Shown: piece by piece, positions 27,048-40,500 of the stretch
Layout of the letters: each line of letters opens with the position of its first letter
How positions within the stretch are numbered: the first letter of the stretch is position 1
Source: Jutongia huaianensis
Lineage (GTDB): Bacteria > Bacillota > Clostridia > Lachnospirales > Lachnospiraceae
DNA length: 64,000 nucleotides
NCBI RefSeq assembly: GCF_014384985.1
Contig: NZ_JACRSX010000005.1
Span: 101,017 to 165,016, forward strand
Reading direction: 5' to 3'
Notes under the pieces: generated by a model
What the model was told of the DNA's origin: nothing
The model's input: only the letters and a program-made list of their open reading frames with translations
The model's database searches: none
Program-made: the position numbers and the translations under genes

Positions 27048-30000
27048 ATGGAGAAAAACAGAATACGTCCGGTAAAAGTAGGCAATGGTGTGAGAATGAG
27101 TTATGCCCATCAGGGAGAAGTTCTGGAGATGCCAAACCTCATTGAGGTGCAGACCAATTCTTACCAGTGGTTTTTGGATGATGGTCTGAAGGAAGTATTT
27201 CGGGATATTTCCCCAATCTCTGACTTTGGCGGTCATCTCAGCCTGGAATTTGTTGATTTCAAGCTTTGCAGAGACGAGAGCAAGTACGATATTGACCAGT
27301 GTAAGGAGAGGGATGCTACTTATTCAGCACCTTTAAAGGTTAAGGTTCGTCTGCACAACAAAGAGACTGAGGAAATCAAGGAACACGAGATCTTTATGGG
27401 TGAATTGCCTCTTATGACAGCGACAGGTACCTTTATCATCAATGGTGCTGAGCGTGTTATCGTAAGTCAGTTAGTACGTTCCCCAGGCATTTACTATGCG
27501 ATCGGTCATGACAAGATCGGTAAAGAGTTATTTTCATCTACAGTAATCCCGAATCGTGGTGCGTGGCTGGAGTATGAGACGGATTCCAATGATGTCTTCT
27601 TCGTCCGTGTAGATAGAAATAGAAAAGTTCCGATTACTGTATTCCTGCGTGCTCTTGGACTGGGCACCAATGCAGAGATCAAAGAGCTTTTCGGTGAGGA
27701 GCCAAAGATCCTTGCAAGTATCGAGAAGGATACAACAGAGAATTATCAGGATGGTTTGCTTGAGCTTTACAAAAAGCTTCGTCCGGGCGAGCCGCTTTCC
27801 GTAGACAGTGCCGAGAATCTTCTCAATGGTATGTTCTTCGATCCAAAGAGATATGATCTGGCAAAGGTCGGAAGATATAAGTTTAATAAGAAGCTGCATT
27901 TCAAGAACCGCATCGTAGGATGCAGACTGGCAGAGGATGCAGTAGATACTGTGACCGGCGAGAAGCTGGAGGCAGGTACACTGATCACAGAGGAGATCGC
28001 AGTCCAGCTTCAGAATGCTGCAGTTCCTTATGTGATGGTTGAGCATGAGGAGCATGTGACAAAGGTTCTTTCCAACCTGATGGTTGACCTTCGTTATTAT
28101 CTCCCGGATGTGGATCCGAAGAGCATTGGTGTGACAGAGGATGTATATTATCCACTGTTAAAGCAGATCCTGGACGAGAACGAGTCTCAGGAGGATATCA
28201 TCGAGGAGATCCAGTACAATATCTCTGAGCTGATTCCAAAGCATATCACCAAGGAAGATATCTTTGCTTCCATAAACTACAATATTCATCTGGAGTATGG
28301 TATTGGTAATGATGACGATATCGATCACCTGGGTAACCGTCGTATCCGTGCAGTAGGCGAGCTGCTTCAGAACCAGTATCGTATCGGTTTGTCACGTATG
28401 GAGCGTGTTGTTCGTGAGAGAATGTCCACACAGGATCTTTCTTCCATCACAGCACAGTCTCTGATCAATATTAAGCCGGTAACGGCAGCCGTTAAGGAGT
28501 TCTTCGGAAGTTCCCAGCTGTCACAGTTCATGGATCAGAATAACCCGCTGAGTGAGCTGACTCACAAGCGTCGTCTTTCTGCATTAGGACCTGGTGGTCT
28601 TTCCCGTGACCGTGCCGGATTCGAGGTACGAGATGTCCATTATTCTCATTACGGACGTATGTGTCCTGTAGAGACTCCTGAGGGACCAAACATCGGTTTG
28701 ATCAACTCTCTGGCATCTTATGCACGCATTAATGAATATGGTTTTGTCGAGGCTCCTTACCGTAAGGTGGACAAGACAGATCCTGCAAATCCTCGCGTAA
28801 CCGATGAGGTAGTTTACCTCTCTGCTGATGAGGAGGATAAATATACTGTTGCACAGGCGAACGAGGCACTTGACGCAGAAGGTCATTTTGTGCGTAACAG
28901 TGTATCCGGTCGTCGTCGTGAAGAGACATCTGAGTTCCCGAAGAAGGATATCGATCTGATGGACGTATCTCCTAAGATGGTGTTCTCTGTGGCAACAGCC
29001 ATGATCCCGTTCCTGGAGAACGATGATGCGAACCGTGCCCTGATGGGATCCAACATGCAGCGTCAGGCAGTACCGCTTCTTGTGACAGAGGCTCCTGCGG
29101 TTGGTACCGGTATGGAGATGAAGGCTGCGATCGACTCCGGTAACTGTGTGATCGCAGAGGCAGATGGTGTGGTTGAGCGTTCCGCTTCCAATGAGATCAT
29201 TGTGAAGGAGACAAACGGCACCATTCATAATTATAAATTAGCGAAGTTCCAGCGAAGCAACCAGGGAACCAGCATGAACCAGAGACCTCTGGTCAACAAG
29301 GGAGACGAGGTAAAGGCAGGTCAGGTCCTTGCAGATGGTCCTTCTACCTGTGGTGGTGAGATTGCCCTTGGTAAGAATCCGTTGATCGGTTTCATGACAT
29401 GGGAAGGTTACAACTACGAGGATGCGGTTCTCTTAAGTGAGAGACTGGTTCAGGAAGACGTTTATACTTCTGTACACATCAGCGAGTACAATGCCGAGGC
29501 AAGAGATACCAAGCTGGGTGCAGAGGAGATTACCCGCGATGTGCCGGGCGTTGGTGACGATGCACTGAAGGATCTGGATGAGAGAGGTATCATCCGTATC
29601 GGTGCTGAGGTTCGTGCCAATGATATTCTTGTCGGCAAGGTTACTCCAAAGGGAGAGACAGAGCTGACCGCAGAGGAGAGACTTCTTCGTGCGATCTTTG
29701 GTGAGAAGGCAAGAGAAGTACGTGATACTTCCCTGAAGGTTCCTCATGGTGAGTTTGGTATCGTTGTGGATGCCAAAGTATTTACCAGAGAGAACGGTGA
29801 TGAGCTTCCACCGGGAGTAAATGAAAATGTTCGTATCTACATTGCCCAGAAGCGTAAGATTCAGGTGGGTGATAAGATGGCTGGTCGTCACGGTAACAAG
29901 GGTGTGGTTTCCAGAGTACTTCCTGTGGAGGATATGCCATTCCTTCCAAACGGACGTCCTTTGGATATCGTGCTGAATCCTCTGGGTGTGCCTTCCCGAA

Positions 30001-30941
30001 TGAACATCGGTCAGGTCCTGGAGATTCATCTGAGTCTGGCTGCCAAGGTACTTGGTTTTAATGTAGCAACTCCTGTCTTTGATGGTGCAAACGAGCACGA
30101 TATCATGGATACATTGGAGATGGCAAACGATTATGCCAATACCCCGCTGGATCAGACAGAGCTTGAGGCAGAAAAGGCAAAGGCTGCAGCGGATGGCGTA
30201 GAGTATCCGGCAGACGTTGTTCCTTTCGTTGATAAATATAAAGATATTCTTGATCCGGAGGTTATGAACTATCTGGTAGAGAATAAGGATTACCGTCAGC
30301 AGTGGAAGGGTGTACCGATCCGCCGTGATGGTAAGGTTCGTCTTCGTGACGGACGTACAGGTGAGTACTTCGATGGTGAAGTTACCGTTGGTTTCATGCA
30401 CTACCTGAAGCTGCATCATCTGGTTGATGATAAGATCCATGCACGTTCTACCGGTCCTTACTCACTGGTAACACAGCAGCCTCTGGGTGGTAAAGCCCAG
30501 TTCGGTGGACAACGTTTCGGAGAGATGGAGGTATGGGCGCTGGAGGCTTATGGTGCTGCATATACACTTCAGGAGATCCTGACTGTGAAGTCCGATGATG
30601 TGGTTGGACGTGTGAAGACATATGAGGCGATCATCAAGGGAGAGAATATCTCTGATCCTGGTATCCCTGAGTCCTTCAAGGTACTCCTCAAAGAGCTGCA
30701 GGCACTTGCTCTTGATGTAACTGTTCTGGATGAGAACGGTAATGAAGTACCGATGACGGAGAGTGTAGAAGAGGATAATGCTGAGGACATCAAGCCATTG
30801 ATCGATGGCGATGCCAACTTTGCATTTGGCAGTGGTGAGTCCTTTGAATCTGCCGGTTTTAAAGAGGGAACTGCAGAAGAGTTAGAGAATGACGACATTT
30901 TTGGTGATTTTGAAGCTTCAGAGGAGCCGGATCTGTTATAA
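27048..30941 (+). CDS. rpoB: DNA-directed RNA polymerase subunit beta
   Basis: The 1297-residue beta subunit of RNA polymerase. It starts with [19 protein letters not shown]. The rifampicin pocket region [20 protein letters not shown] near residue 490 has the usual sensitive-type Gln, Asp and His, followed by [20 protein letters not shown] with the usual Ser. Conserved catalytic and flap segments include [16 protein letters not shown] and [20 protein letters not shown]. The acidic C-terminal tail is family-typical. GGAGTGAAACGGCG precedes the ATG. rpoC follows after 50 bases. Confidence 0.98.
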   Translation: MEKNRIRPVKVGNGVRMSYAHQGEVLEMPNLIEVQTNSYQWFLDDGLKEVFRDISPISDFGGHLSLEFVDFKLCRDESKYDIDQCKERDATYSAPLKVKVRLHNKETEEIKEHEIFMGELPLMTATGTFIINGAERVIVSQLVRSPGIYYAIGHDKIGKELFSSTVIPNRGAWLEYETDSNDVFFVRVDRNRKVPITVFLRALGLGTNAEIKELFGEEPKILASIEKDTTENYQDGLLELYKKLRPGEPLSVDSAENLLNGMFFDPKRYDLAKVGRYKFNKKLHFKNRIVGCRLAEDAVDTVTGEKLEAGTLITEEIAVQLQNAAVPYVMVEHEEHVTKVLSNLMVDLRYYLPDVDPKSIGVTEDVYYPLLKQILDENESQEDIIEEIQYNISELIPKHITKEDIFASINYNIHLEYGIGNDDDIDHLGNRRIRAVGELLQNQYRIGLSRMERVVRERMSTQDLSSITAQSLINIKPVTAAVKEFFGSSQLSQFMDQNNPLSELTHKRRLSALGPGGLSRDRAGFEVRDVHYSHYGRMCPVETPEGPNIGLINSLASYARINEYGFVEAPYRKVDKTDPANPRVTDEVVYLSADEEDKYTVAQANEALDAEGHFVRNSVSGRRREETSEFPKKDIDLMDVSPKMVFSVATAMIPFLENDDANRALMGSNMQRQAVPLLVTEAPAVGTGMEMKAAIDSGNCVIAEADGVVERSASNEIIVKETNGTIHNYKLAKFQRSNQGTSMNQRPLVNKGDEVKAGQVLADGPSTCGGEIALGKNPLIGFMTWEGYNYEDAVLLSERLVQEDVYTSVHISEYNAEARDTKLGAEEITRDVPGVGDDALKDLDERGIIRIGAEVRANDILVGKVTPKGETELTAEERLLRAIFGEKAREVRDTSLKVPHGEFGIVVDAKVFTRENGDELPPGVNENVRIYIAQKRKIQVGDKMAGRHGNKGVVSRVLPVEDMPFLPNGRPLDIVLNPLGVPSRMNIGQVLEIHLSLAAKVLGFNVATPVFDGANEHDIMDTLEMANDYANTPLDQTELEAEKAKAAADGVEYPADVVPFVDKYKDILDPEVMNYLVENKDYRQQWKGVPIRRDGKVRLRDGRTGEYFDGEVTVGFMHYLKLHHLVDDKIHARSTGPYSLVTQQPLGGKAQFGGQRFGEMEVWALEAYGAAYTLQEILTVKSDDVVGRVKTYEAIIKGENISDPGIPESFKVLLKELQALALDVTVLDENGNEVPMTESVEEDNAEDIKPLIDGDANFAFGSGESFESAGFKEGTAEELENDDIFGDFEASEEPDLL

Positions 30942-30991
30942 GACGAAACTTCGGATTTACACAACCTGGATGTGGAAGAATGGAGGTTACT

Positions 30992-33900
30992 ATGATCGAT
31001 AGTACTGTAAAGGAAGAAAAGCATATCACATATGATGCGATCAAGATTGGTCTTGCATCTCCGGAAAAGATCAGAGAGTGGTCCCGTGGTGAGGTAAAGA
31101 AGCCGGAGACCATCAACTACAGAACATTAAAGCCGGAAAAGGACGGACTGTTCTGTGAGAAGATCTTTGGACCGAGCAAGGACTGGGAGTGTCATTGTGG
31201 TAAATATAAAAAGATTCGTTATAAAGGCGTTGTCTGTGACCGTTGTGGTGTCGAAGTAACAAAGGCCAGCGTACGTCGTGAGCGTATGGGTCACATTGAG
31301 CTGGCAGCACCGGTATCACATATCTGGTATTTCAAGGGTATTCCAAGCCGTATGGGTCTGATCCTTGATGTGTCTCCAAAGAACCTGGAAAAGGTCCTTT
31401 ACTTTGCGTCATATATTGTACTGGAGGCGCAGGATGGTATTGGTCTGCAGCAGAAGCAGATCCTCTCTGAGGCAGAGTATCAGGAGGCAAGAGCAAACTA
31501 TGGCAATGCATTCCGTGCCGGCATGGGTGCTGAGTCTATTATGGAGCTTTTGATGAGCATTGACCTTGAGGAAGAGTCCAATACCCTCAAGGAGGAGCTG
31601 AAAAACGCATCCGGTCAGAAGCGTGCACGTATCATCAAGAGACTGGAAGTGATCGAGGCATTCCGTGGTTCCGGAAACAAGCCGGAATGGATGATCCTTA
31701 CTGTTATTCCGGTAATTCCACCGGATCTTCGTCCTATGGTACAGTTGGACGGAGGACGATTTGCAACATCTGATATGAATGATCTGTATCGTCGTATCAT
31801 CAATAGAAATAACCGTCTGAAGAGACTGCTGGAGTTAGGTGCGCCTGATATTATCGTCCGCAACGAGAAGAGAATGCTCCAGGAGGCAGTGGATGCCCTG
31901 ATCGACAACGGTCGTCGTGGACGTCCTGTTACAGGTCCCGGAAACAGACCTCTCAAGTCTCTGTCTGATATGTTAAAGGGTAAGCAGGGACGTTTCCGTC
32001 AGAACCTGTTAGGTAAGCGTGTTGACTATTCCGGCCGTTCCGTTATCGTCGTTGGTCCTGAACTTAAGATCTATCAGTGTGGTCTTCCAAAGGAGATGGC
32101 TATTGAGCTGTTCAAGCCTTTCGTTATGAAGGAACTGGTAGCAGACGGAACAGCACACAATATTAAGCAGGCCAAGAAGATGGTTGAGAAGCTTCAGCCG
32201 GAGGTATGGGATGTGCTGGAGGAGGTTATCCGTGAGCACCCGGTTATGCTGAACCGTGCCCCTACACTTCACCGTCTTGGTATTCAGGCATTTGAGCCGA
32301 CACTGGTAGAGGGTAAGGCAATCAAGCTTCATCCACTGGTATGTACCGCGTTCAACGCCGATTTCGATGGTGACCAGATGGCTGTGCATCTGCCGTTGTC
32401 CGTAGAGGCTCAGGCAGAGTGCCGTTTCCTTCTTCTTTCACCAAACAACTTGCTGAAACCGTCCGATGGTGGTGTGGTTGCCGTTCCTTCACAGGATATG
32501 GTACTTGGTATCTACTATCTGACACAGGAAAGACCGGGTGTAAAGGGCGAAGGCAAGTTCTTCAAGTCTGTCAATGAAGCGATCACAGCTTACGAAAACG
32601 GCGTGGTTACACTTCACTCACGTATTACAGTCCGCAGAAGCGGTGTTAATGCCGAGGGACAGGTTGAAATCAAAAACATTGAGTCTACTCTGGGACGTTT
32701 CATCTTCAACGAGATCCTGCCGCAGGATCTGGGCTTTGTAGACAGAAGCAATCCGGACAATTTCCTGACACTGGAGGTAGACTTCCATGTAGGTAAGAAA
32801 CAGTTAAAGCAGATCCTGGAGAAGTGTATCGATGTACACGGTGCAACAGGTACTGCTGAGACAATGGATCATATTAAAGCATTAGGTTATAAGTATTCTA
32901 CCCGTGCAGCAATGACCGTATCAATTTCTGATATGACCGTGCCTGCTGCAAAGAAGGATATTCTGGCAGATGCAGAAAAGACAGTTGAGACGATCACGCG
33001 TAAGTTCCACCGTGGTCTCCTGACCGAGGAGGAGCGTTACAAGGCAGTTGTCAATACATGGTTCGCAGCCGATGATAAGCTGACCAAAGCTCTGATGGCT
33101 GGTCTGGATCGTTATAATAACATCTTCATGATGGCTGATTCCGGTGCCCGTGGTTCTCAGGCACAGATCAAACAGCTTGCCGGTATGCGTGGACTGATGG
33201 CAGATACATCAGGACGTACTATCGAGCTCCCGATCAAGTCAAACTTCCGTGAAGGTCTTGACGTATTGGAGTACTTCATTTCCGCTCATGGTGCCCGTAA
33301 GGGTCTGTCCGATACAGCCCTTCGTACCGCCGATTCCGGATACCTGACCCGTCGTCTGGTCGATGTATCTCAGGAGCTTTCAATCCGCGAGGTAGACTGC
33401 AGCGTGGGACGTGATGAGATTCCGGGTATGGAGATTGGGGAGTTTGCCGATGGCAAGGAGCTGATCGAGTCTCTGGAAGAGCGTATTACAGGAAGATTCT
33501 CCTGTGAGAATATATATGATGACAATGGTGAACTGATCGTAAAGGCAAACCATATGATCACACCAAAGAGAGCAGCACGTATTGTCAAGACAAAGGCAAT
33601 TATGGATGCCGGTTCTAAGGCGAGAGTCAAGATCCGTACAATCCTGACCTGTAAGTCACACATCGGTGTCTGCGCAAAATGTTACGGTGCCAACATGGCA
33701 ACTGGTGAGCCGGTTCAGGTTGGTGAGGCTGTTGGTATTATTGCTGCACAGTCCATCGGTGAGCCTGGTACACAGCTTACCATGCGTACGTTCCATGCCG
33801 GTGGTGTAGCCGGTGATGATATCACACAGGGTCTTCCTCGTGTCGAGGAGCTTTTCGAGGCCCGTAAGCCGAAGGGACTTGCAATTATCGCTGAGTTTGG

Positions 33901-34744
33901 CGGTACTGTAAGCATCCGTGATACCAAAAAGAAACGTGAAGTGGTAGTAACCAATAAAGAGACAGGTGACAGCAAGGCATATCTGATCCCTTACGGTTCC
34001 CGTATCAAGGTGCTTGAGGGACAGGAGCTGGAAGCCGGTGATGAGCTTACAGAGGGTAGTGTAAATCCACACGATATTCTTGCGATCAAGGGTGTCCGTG
34101 CCGTACAGGATTATATGATCCGTGAGGTACAGAGAGTTTACCGTCTGCAGGGTGTAGATATCAACGATAAGCATATCGAGGTTATCGTTCGTCAGATGTT
34201 GAAGAAGATCCGTATCGAGAATAACGGTGATTCCAATTATCTGCCGGGTGTTATGGTAGATGCTCTTGACTATGAGGATACTGTAGAGGCACTGACCAAG
34301 GAAGGCAAGGAGCCTCCGGAGGGAAGTCAGGTTATGCTTGGTATTACCAAGGCTGCACTGGCAACCAATTCCTTCATGTCAGCCGCATCCTTCCAGGAGA
34401 CCACAAAGGTTCTGACCGATGCCGCGATCAAGGGTAAGATCGATCCATTGGTAGGTCTGAAGGAGAACGTTATCATTGGTAAGCTGATTCCTGTTGGAAC
34501 CGGTATGAAGAGATATCGTTCCGTAAAACTGGACTGTGATGAAGAGGCAGAGCGCGAGATTGCAGCAATCCGTGCTGCCAAAGCTGCAAAGTCTGAGGAT
34601 GAGGACAAGAAGGACGACAAGAAAGATCGTGCAAAAGAGAAAGAGGTTGTGATCGAAGAGGAGCCTGCAAAGGATTTTGCTTCTTCTGACGGAGAATTGG
34701 TATATTCTACATCCACAGAGGATGATGGCGATATCGATGCATAA
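30992..34744 (+). CDS. rpoC: DNA-directed RNA polymerase subunit beta'
   Basis: The 1250-residue beta' subunit. The N-terminal zinc site is [20 protein letters not shown] near residue 67, and the catalytic magnesium loop is [13 protein letters not shown] near residue 455. The trigger-loop region and the second zinc site are also visible ([13 protein letters not shown]). The charged C-terminal tail is rich in Lys, Asp and Glu. I use the ATG at 30992 because GGAGG falls inside the upstream in-frame candidate at 30980. A terminator follows at 34763. Confidence 0.98.
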   Translation: MIDSTVKEEKHITYDAIKIGLASPEKIREWSRGEVKKPETINYRTLKPEKDGLFCEKIFGPSKDWECHCGKYKKIRYKGVVCDRCGVEVTKASVRRERMGHIELAAPVSHIWYFKGIPSRMGLILDVSPKNLEKVLYFASYIVLEAQDGIGLQQKQILSEAEYQEARANYGNAFRAGMGAESIMELLMSIDLEEESNTLKEELKNASGQKRARIIKRLEVIEAFRGSGNKPEWMILTVIPVIPPDLRPMVQLDGGRFATSDMNDLYRRIINRNNRLKRLLELGAPDIIVRNEKRMLQEAVDALIDNGRRGRPVTGPGNRPLKSLSDMLKGKQGRFRQNLLGKRVDYSGRSVIVVGPELKIYQCGLPKEMAIELFKPFVMKELVADGTAHNIKQAKKMVEKLQPEVWDVLEEVIREHPVMLNRAPTLHRLGIQAFEPTLVEGKAIKLHPLVCTAFNADFDGDQMAVHLPLSVEAQAECRFLLLSPNNLLKPSDGGVVAVPSQDMVLGIYYLTQERPGVKGEGKFFKSVNEAITAYENGVVTLHSRITVRRSGVNAEGQVEIKNIESTLGRFIFNEILPQDLGFVDRSNPDNFLTLEVDFHVGKKQLKQILEKCIDVHGATGTAETMDHIKALGYKYSTRAAMTVSISDMTVPAAKKDILADAEKTVETITRKFHRGLLTEEERYKAVVNTWFAADDKLTKALMAGLDRYNNIFMMADSGARGSQAQIKQLAGMRGLMADTSGRTIELPIKSNFREGLDVLEYFISAHGARKGLSDTALRTADSGYLTRRLVDVSQELSIREVDCSVGRDEIPGMEIGEFADGKELIESLEERITGRFSCENIYDDNGELIVKANHMITPKRAARIVKTKAIMDAGSKARVKIRTILTCKSHIGVCAKCYGANMATGEPVQVGEAVGIIAAQSIGEPGTQLTMRTFHAGGVAGDDITQGLPRVEELFEARKPKGLAIIAEFGGTVSIRDTKKKREVVVTNKETGDSKAYLIPYGSRIKVLEGQELEAGDELTEGSVNPHDILAIKGVRAVQDYMIREVQRVYRLQGVDINDKHIEVIVRQMLKKIRIENNGDSNYLPGVMVDALDYEDTVEALTKEGKEPPEGSQVMLGITKAALATNSFMSAASFQETTKVLTDAAIKGKIDPLVGLKENVIIGKLIPVGTGMKRYRSVKLDCDEEAEREIAAIRAAKAAKSEDEDKKDDKKDRAKEKEVVIEEEPAKDFASSDGELVYSTSTEDDGDIDA

Positions 34745-34762
34745 TTATTCATAAAATTTTAA

Positions 34763-34800
34763 GGGACATTTTATCTGCGGATAGAATGTCTCTTTTTTGC
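34763..34800 (+). terminator. Intrinsic terminator of rpoBC
   Basis: GGGACATTTTATC pairs with GATAGAATGTCTC (G-U pairs allowed), followed by TTTTTT. Confidence 0.85.
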
Positions 34801-34888
34801 TTTATAGAATATTTCTATTATTTATGGAATGTTCCACGCTAAATTGTGAAATGCACCATTTATCAGGGGCTGTAATGAATCTGTAATG

Positions 34889-34917
34889 TTGCAAACTGCA
34901 TAAAAATGTGTTAGTAT
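34889..34917 (+). promoter_or_regulatory. Sigma-A promoter of the cellulase gene
   Basis: TTGCAA at 34889-34894, 17-base spacer, TAGTAT at 34912-34917, with TG one base before the -10 (extended -10). Confidence 0.6.
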
Positions 34918-34986
34918 GAACGTATAGGTATAGTGGTTTTGCCTATAATGCAAATTTATATTTTAATAAAAAGGAAGGATAATACA

Positions 34987-37455
34987 ATGAGGAAATTAAA
35001 AAAACAATTATTGGCGTCTTTTCTTTCGTTAGCAATGGTTGTGAGTTCCGTAAGCGGAATCGGCATTGCATCAGTGAAAAAGACCGTCAAGGCAGCAGAA
35101 ACGGATGTGCCAAGTAATATTGGCGAGGAACGTACATTGCCAAGTGGTTTTAAGACCAGGGACAATGGCGAGATGAGAGACAATATGGATTCCGCCGCTT
35201 ATATGAAAGAAATGGGACTTGGCTGGAACTATGGTAACTCTCTGGATCAGTCTATTGATACCAGCAGTATGACTGAGGATGAAAAGAAAAACGTAGACGT
35301 AAATTATTGTGAAACATCTGCAAACAATTCTGCATTAACACAGAAAAATGTAGATACGATCAAGGCATATGGCTTCAACAATGTCCGTATTCCGGTGGCA
35401 TGGTCCAATCTGATGGATATTTCTGAGGATAAAATGACATATACTATCAATGAAAAGTATTTGGAGCGTGTGGAAGAGGTCATCAATTACTGTCTGAATG
35501 ACGGATTATATGCAATCGTCAACATTCATTATGACGGTGACTGGTGGGGACAGTTTGGTGACAAGGATCCGTCTGTTCGTGAGCAGGCATGGGCCCGTTA
35601 CAGACAGATCTGGACACAGCTGAGTGAACGCTATAAAGATTACTCAGACCGTTTGATCTTCGAGTCTGCCAACGAAGAGCTTGGAGATCGTCTGAACGAT
35701 AACTGGGTTAAACGTGACACCAGCAATAAAACAGGTGTATTGTCCGTTGATGAGCAGTATGAGACAATGAACAAGATCAATCAGGAATTTGTAAATATTG
35801 TTCGTAAATCCGGTGGAAATAATGAAAAACGTTATCTGTTGATCGCAGGCTACAGCACCAATATTGAAAGAACCTGTGATGTTAGATTTAAAATGCCGAC
35901 TGATCCGGTTAAGGGAAATGGAAAAAACAAGCTCAGCGTATCTGTTCACTATTACACTCCTTGGAACTACTGTGGTGGAAGCGAGTATCACCAGACCGAG
36001 GGCAGCGCTCCGCGTCTTTTTGACTGGGGTACGGATGCCGATATCAAGGAAATGCATGATAATCTTGATATGATGAGCAAGTTTACGGAGCAGGGGTATG
36101 GTGTAATCCTTGGCGAGTTTGGTGTCCAGACAACTGCAGCGGATGGTATTCCGAAATATATCAGTGAGTTTGGAAAATATGCAATCGAAAAAGGAATGGT
36201 TCCGGTACTGTGGGATAATGGTACATGGCTTGACCGTGAAAATAATGTGATCGCATTTGACAATGTAGCAGATGCCATTATTTCCGTAACAGGAGCAGAG
36301 GGCACCTTTGCAAAAACGGATGTAAATACAGGTAAACCAAAGTATACAGAGCAGACAGATGAAAGTGCATTAACCAAGATCTTTACCTGGGAGGGAAGCT
36401 GGAAGAAGAATGGTGGAGACAATAATACCTACTGTAATCCAAAGCTTTCCGTACAGACCAATGATGGAACAAATGACTGGACGTTCCACTGTAATACATA
36501 TGGATACTGGGCTGTTATTTACTCTGAGGCTTTAAAGAATGTAAAGCATTTATACATTCGTGCAACCTGTCAGGACAATGATATTGACAGTGCGGCTCTT
36601 CAGCTTGCACCGGCAGAATTTAGAGCCTCTTATCCTCCGGAAAAGGGACTGTTCGATGAAAATGAAGAGATGTTTAGTGCAAGCAAGGCGGCTCTTGAAA
36701 AATGTAAAGCGGGAAAAGCAACAGATGTCAGTGCGGAAGATGAGTGGAGTGGTAAAATCTTTGCGCTGGAAGAGGGCTTCCTGCAGGGAAATGGGCTGTT
36801 ATGGATTTCTGCCAGTAACAAACCGGTTTTCACAAAGATTGAGCTTTTCACAACGGATGATTTAACACCGGCAGAGTCTAATGCACCGGTCGAAAGTCCA
36901 ACAGTAACACCAAGTCAGGTGCCATCTGCCGTACCAAGCGCACCGGCTGCACAGGTGCCATCTGCCGCACCAAGCGCACCGGCTGCACAGATTCCGACCC
37001 AGACAGCAATTGCAGCTGCACCGGCAAAGGGCGATGTTGTAAAGGACAAAAATGCGTCTTATACGGTTTCCGATGTTAAAAATAAAACGGTAGAGTATAA
37101 AGCACCTGCAAGCAAAACAAAGACATCTGCGGCGATTCCGGCGACAGTTAAGGTGAATGGTGTATCTTATAAAGTAACCTCCATTGCCAAAAATGCGTTT
37201 AAGAATAACAAGAAGCTGAAAAAGGTAACAATCGGTGCCAATATTACATCAATTGGTGCCAATGCATTCTCCGGTTGTAAATCACTGAAGAATGTTGTGG
37301 TGAAATCCAAAAGCCTGAAGAAGGTAGGAAAGAATGCCTTCAAGGGTATCCAGAAAAAAGCAGTATTCAAAGTACCGGCAAAGAAACTGAAAGCATATAA
37401 GAAGCTTTTTGGAAGCAAGGCCGGTGTCAAAAAATCAATGAAAATTAAAAAATAG
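34987..37455 (+). CDS. Secreted GH5 endoglucanase with BspA-type LRR tail
   Basis: An 822-residue secreted enzyme. The signal peptide is residues 1-34 (RKLKKQLLASFLSLAMVVSS). The GH5 catalytic barrel spans about 60-420. The acid/base Glu lies in FESANEELGD, the nucleophile Glu in GVILGEFGVQ, and the cellulase segment NNVRIPVAWS is visible. A beta-rich domain of CBM-like composition follows to about residue 620. Then comes a Pro/Ala linker with a 12-residue tandem repeat, and a C-terminal LRR_5/BspA region (SYKVTSIAKNAFKNNKKLKK, SIGANAFSGCKSLKN). The basic C-terminus may bind the wall. Start chosen at 34987 after GGAAGG. Confidence 0.9.
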   Translation: MRKLKKQLLASFLSLAMVVSSVSGIGIASVKKTVKAAETDVPSNIGEERTLPSGFKTRDNGEMRDNMDSAAYMKEMGLGWNYGNSLDQSIDTSSMTEDEKKNVDVNYCETSANNSALTQKNVDTIKAYGFNNVRIPVAWSNLMDISEDKMTYTINEKYLERVEEVINYCLNDGLYAIVNIHYDGDWWGQFGDKDPSVREQAWARYRQIWTQLSERYKDYSDRLIFESANEELGDRLNDNWVKRDTSNKTGVLSVDEQYETMNKINQEFVNIVRKSGGNNEKRYLLIAGYSTNIERTCDVRFKMPTDPVKGNGKNKLSVSVHYYTPWNYCGGSEYHQTEGSAPRLFDWGTDADIKEMHDNLDMMSKFTEQGYGVILGEFGVQTTAADGIPKYISEFGKYAIEKGMVPVLWDNGTWLDRENNVIAFDNVADAIISVTGAEGTFAKTDVNTGKPKYTEQTDESALTKIFTWEGSWKKNGGDNNTYCNPKLSVQTNDGTNDWTFHCNTYGYWAVIYSEALKNVKHLYIRATCQDNDIDSAALQLAPAEFRASYPPEKGLFDENEEMFSASKAALEKCKAGKATDVSAEDEWSGKIFALEEGFLQGNGLLWISASNKPVFTKIELFTTDDLTPAESNAPVESPTVTPSQVPSAVPSAPAAQVPSAAPSAPAAQIPTQTAIAAAPAKGDVVKDKNASYTVSDVKNKTVEYKAPASKTKTSAAIPATVKVNGVSYKVTSIAKNAFKNNKKLKKVTIGANITSIGANAFSGCKSLKNVVVKSKSLKKVGKNAFKGIQKKAVFKVPAKKLKAYKKLFGSKAGVKKSMKIKK
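36919..36990 (+). repeat. 36-bp tandem repeat in the cellulase linker
   Basis: Two 36-base units, 36919-36954 and 36955-36990, differ at one position (gta/gca) and encode VPSA[VA]PSAPAAQ twice. Confidence 0.9.
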
Positions 37456-37475
37456 TTTATATTAACGTAAGGCTA

Positions 37476-37508
37476 GGGACCTGGCAGAAGGATGCCGGGT
37501 CCCGTTTT
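37476..37508 (+). terminator. Intrinsic terminator of the cellulase gene
   Basis: GGGACCTGGCA pairs with TGCCGGGTCCC, followed by GTTTTG. Confidence 0.75.
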
Positions 37509-37563
37509 GTATATTAAGAAATATAATATACTATAGACTAAAATGTTTCAGGAGGAAACGATC

Positions 37564-40500
37564 ATGTCAGACAACAATACCAACAGAAACAATCCGCTGT
37601 GGGATACTGGGAAAACTATGGAAGAAAGACTGGATTATCTGGTAAAGGAATTAACTTTAGAAGAGAAATTCTCCTGTCTTGGTACAGGCAATCCTGCGAT
37701 CGAACGGCTGGGTATTCCATCTTTTTTCGTGGGGTGTGAGGGTGCCCACGGTTTGCAGATGCGCCATGATCAGAGCTTTGATCAGGGAGAGCCGCAGCCA
37801 ACGACGATTTTCCCGAATCCTATTGGGATGAGCGGTACATGGGATCCGGAATTGATCCAAAAAGCCGGAGAAGTTGTAGGAACAGAGGCGAGAGCTGTCT
37901 TTGAAAAGGACGGACGAAGGGGCGGCTTGTGTCTGTGGGCTCCAACCATTGACATGGAGCGCGATCCCCGCTGGGGGCGTACCGAGGAGGCGTACGGAGA
38001 GGATCCGTATCTGACGGGAAAGATGGCATCCGCCTATATTCGCGGGATGCGGGGAGAAGGAGATAATATACGTTGTGGAGCTACATTAAAGCATTTTTAT
38101 GCCAACAATGTGGAGGATGGACGTGTCTGGAAGTCTTCTTCTATTGATCCGCGGAATAAACATGAGTATTATCTGGAGCCATTCCGTCGCGCCGTAACAG
38201 AGGGTGGCGCCGAGGCAATGATGACCTCTTACAATGAGATTAATGGTGTACCTGCGATCCTGAATCATGAAGTGCAGAAAATTGCCAAGGAGCAATGGGG
38301 AGTACATCATGTGGTGTGCGATGGCGGCGATATGAAACAGACCGTAGACTGTCATCATTATTTTGGATCTCATACGGAGACCATTGCCGAGGGATTGAAG
38401 GCGGGCATTGACTGCTTCACGGATGATATTGATGCTGTGATCGAGGGGGCAAGAGAAGCTTATGAGCTGGGGATGATCGATATGACAGATATTGACCGTG
38501 CTTTGCGGTGTCACTTTAGCACTCTGATCCGGCTTGGCCTGTTTGATCCACAGGAGACTAACCCAAATTACGGACTGAATCTCCCGGAGTTTCAGAAGCT
38601 GGCGAGACAGGTCACCGGGGAATCCATTGTGCTGCTTAAGAATGACGAAATCGACGGACAAAAGCTGTTGCCATTGGACTGCAAGCAGGTGACATCCCAT
38701 CATAAGCTCGCAGTGATCGGACCTTCCGCCGAAGAGTGGTTTCTGGACTGGTACTCCGGCATTCCGCCATATGCCGTGACGCCGCTGCAGGGCATCCGTG
38801 ATGCTGTCAATGATCCGGAAAATGTAATCTTTGAGTCTGGTGTGCCAAAGTTAAAGATCGCCTGCGGAGATAAATATCTGGGGCTTTTGGAGGATGGAGA
38901 GACTCTTGGACTGGTAGAAGAAGAGGAGGCAGAAATCTTTGAGTCCGTTTTATGGGACAAGGAACAGTTGACATTAAAGGCAGAAAGTAATGGACGATAT
39001 CTGACGGCTCTGGATGGCTGTGATGAAGATGAGATATATCGTGGTGGTATTTTTAAGGCTTCAGCAGACAGAGCATTTGGATGGTTTGTCAAAGAGGTAT
39101 TCCATGCACAGATAAATATTACGGATTTAAAGGAGTCAGAGGAAAAGGGAATGTCTCTGGCTGTTGGAAGCCGGTTTGCAGAGATTCTGGAAAATGAAGA
39201 AGAATTTCTGCTTAAGGCATGGAATGGAGCAGGTCTTTATGTGGACGAGCAGAACCGGATCCGGGTTATGGACGAACAGGGCTTTGCAGAGGATGGAGAA
39301 GTGCGTCGTATTGTCAGCTGCACAGATATCCAGGGGCACCAGGTATTTGCAGGGAATTTAAAAATGGACAGAAGGGGCGGCATCTATGAGACGGTGACAG
39401 GAAGAAAGTACCGTACTCTTCCGGCACTTTGTCCGGTTCTGGTCAAAAATGGTGTCAAAGAAGCGCAAAAGGCAGCAGCTCAGGCAGAAACGGTGGTTTA
39501 TGTAGGTGGAGCACATCCGTTGATCACCTGTAAGGAAGAAGTGGATCGGAAGGATATCGATTTTCCGGTGTATCAGAGACAGCTTCTGCAGGCGGTGTAC
39601 CGGGAAAATCACAGGGTCATCGCAGCGCTTGTGACCAGTGTGCCTTATGCCATTGGCTGGGAAAAGCAGCATTTGCCGGCAATCCTTACGATGGCAGGTG
39701 GCGGTATGGAGCTGGGAAATGGTCTGGCAGATATTCTGTTTGGAAAGGAAGCGCCGGCCGGGCGGTTAAATATGACATGGTACTGTGATACAGAGCAGCT
39801 TCCGGATATGGATGATTATGACATTATCCAGAAGGAAAGAACATATCAGTATTTTAAGGGAGATGTGCTTTATCCTTTTGGTTATGGCCTGACATATGCA
39901 CCGACAGAGATAACAGCACTTACAGCAAAGGCTTCTGAGGATGAAAAATATATTGATGTCGCATGCACTGTACGGAATTTGGTACAGACGGGCAATGCAC
40001 TTCCGGCACAGGATGAAGTGGTTCAGATATATTATACGAAGAAGGAGCCGGTTGTGAAACGTCCGATCCGGACTCTGGCTGCATTTGAAAGAGTGAAGCG
40101 GATGGAAGCAGGGGAAGAGAGGAGAGTTTCATTCCGGATTCCGGTTGAGGATCTGATGTATTACGATACGATCCGGCGAAAGAAGCTTTTGGAACCGGGA
40201 ATTTATGAGATTCAGGCAGGCCATTCTTCTGCTGATATAGACGCTGTGGTTACGGTTGAATTGAAAGGGCAGGAGAGAGGATTCCGGGATGGCGGAAGCT
40301 GGCAGCCGGCAGATCACTATGACCGGTCACAGAATGGATTTTTGTGGGAAGGCCATATGGGGTATGACAGTGTTGCACATACAGCGGATGCACATGCACC
40401 GGAAGATCTATTTGAAAAAGTAGGCGGCTTGTGGCAAAATATAAATGAGGTGACTAGGGAGGAGCAGGTCGGAGAACGGATCGATGACTGCCTGATCCTG

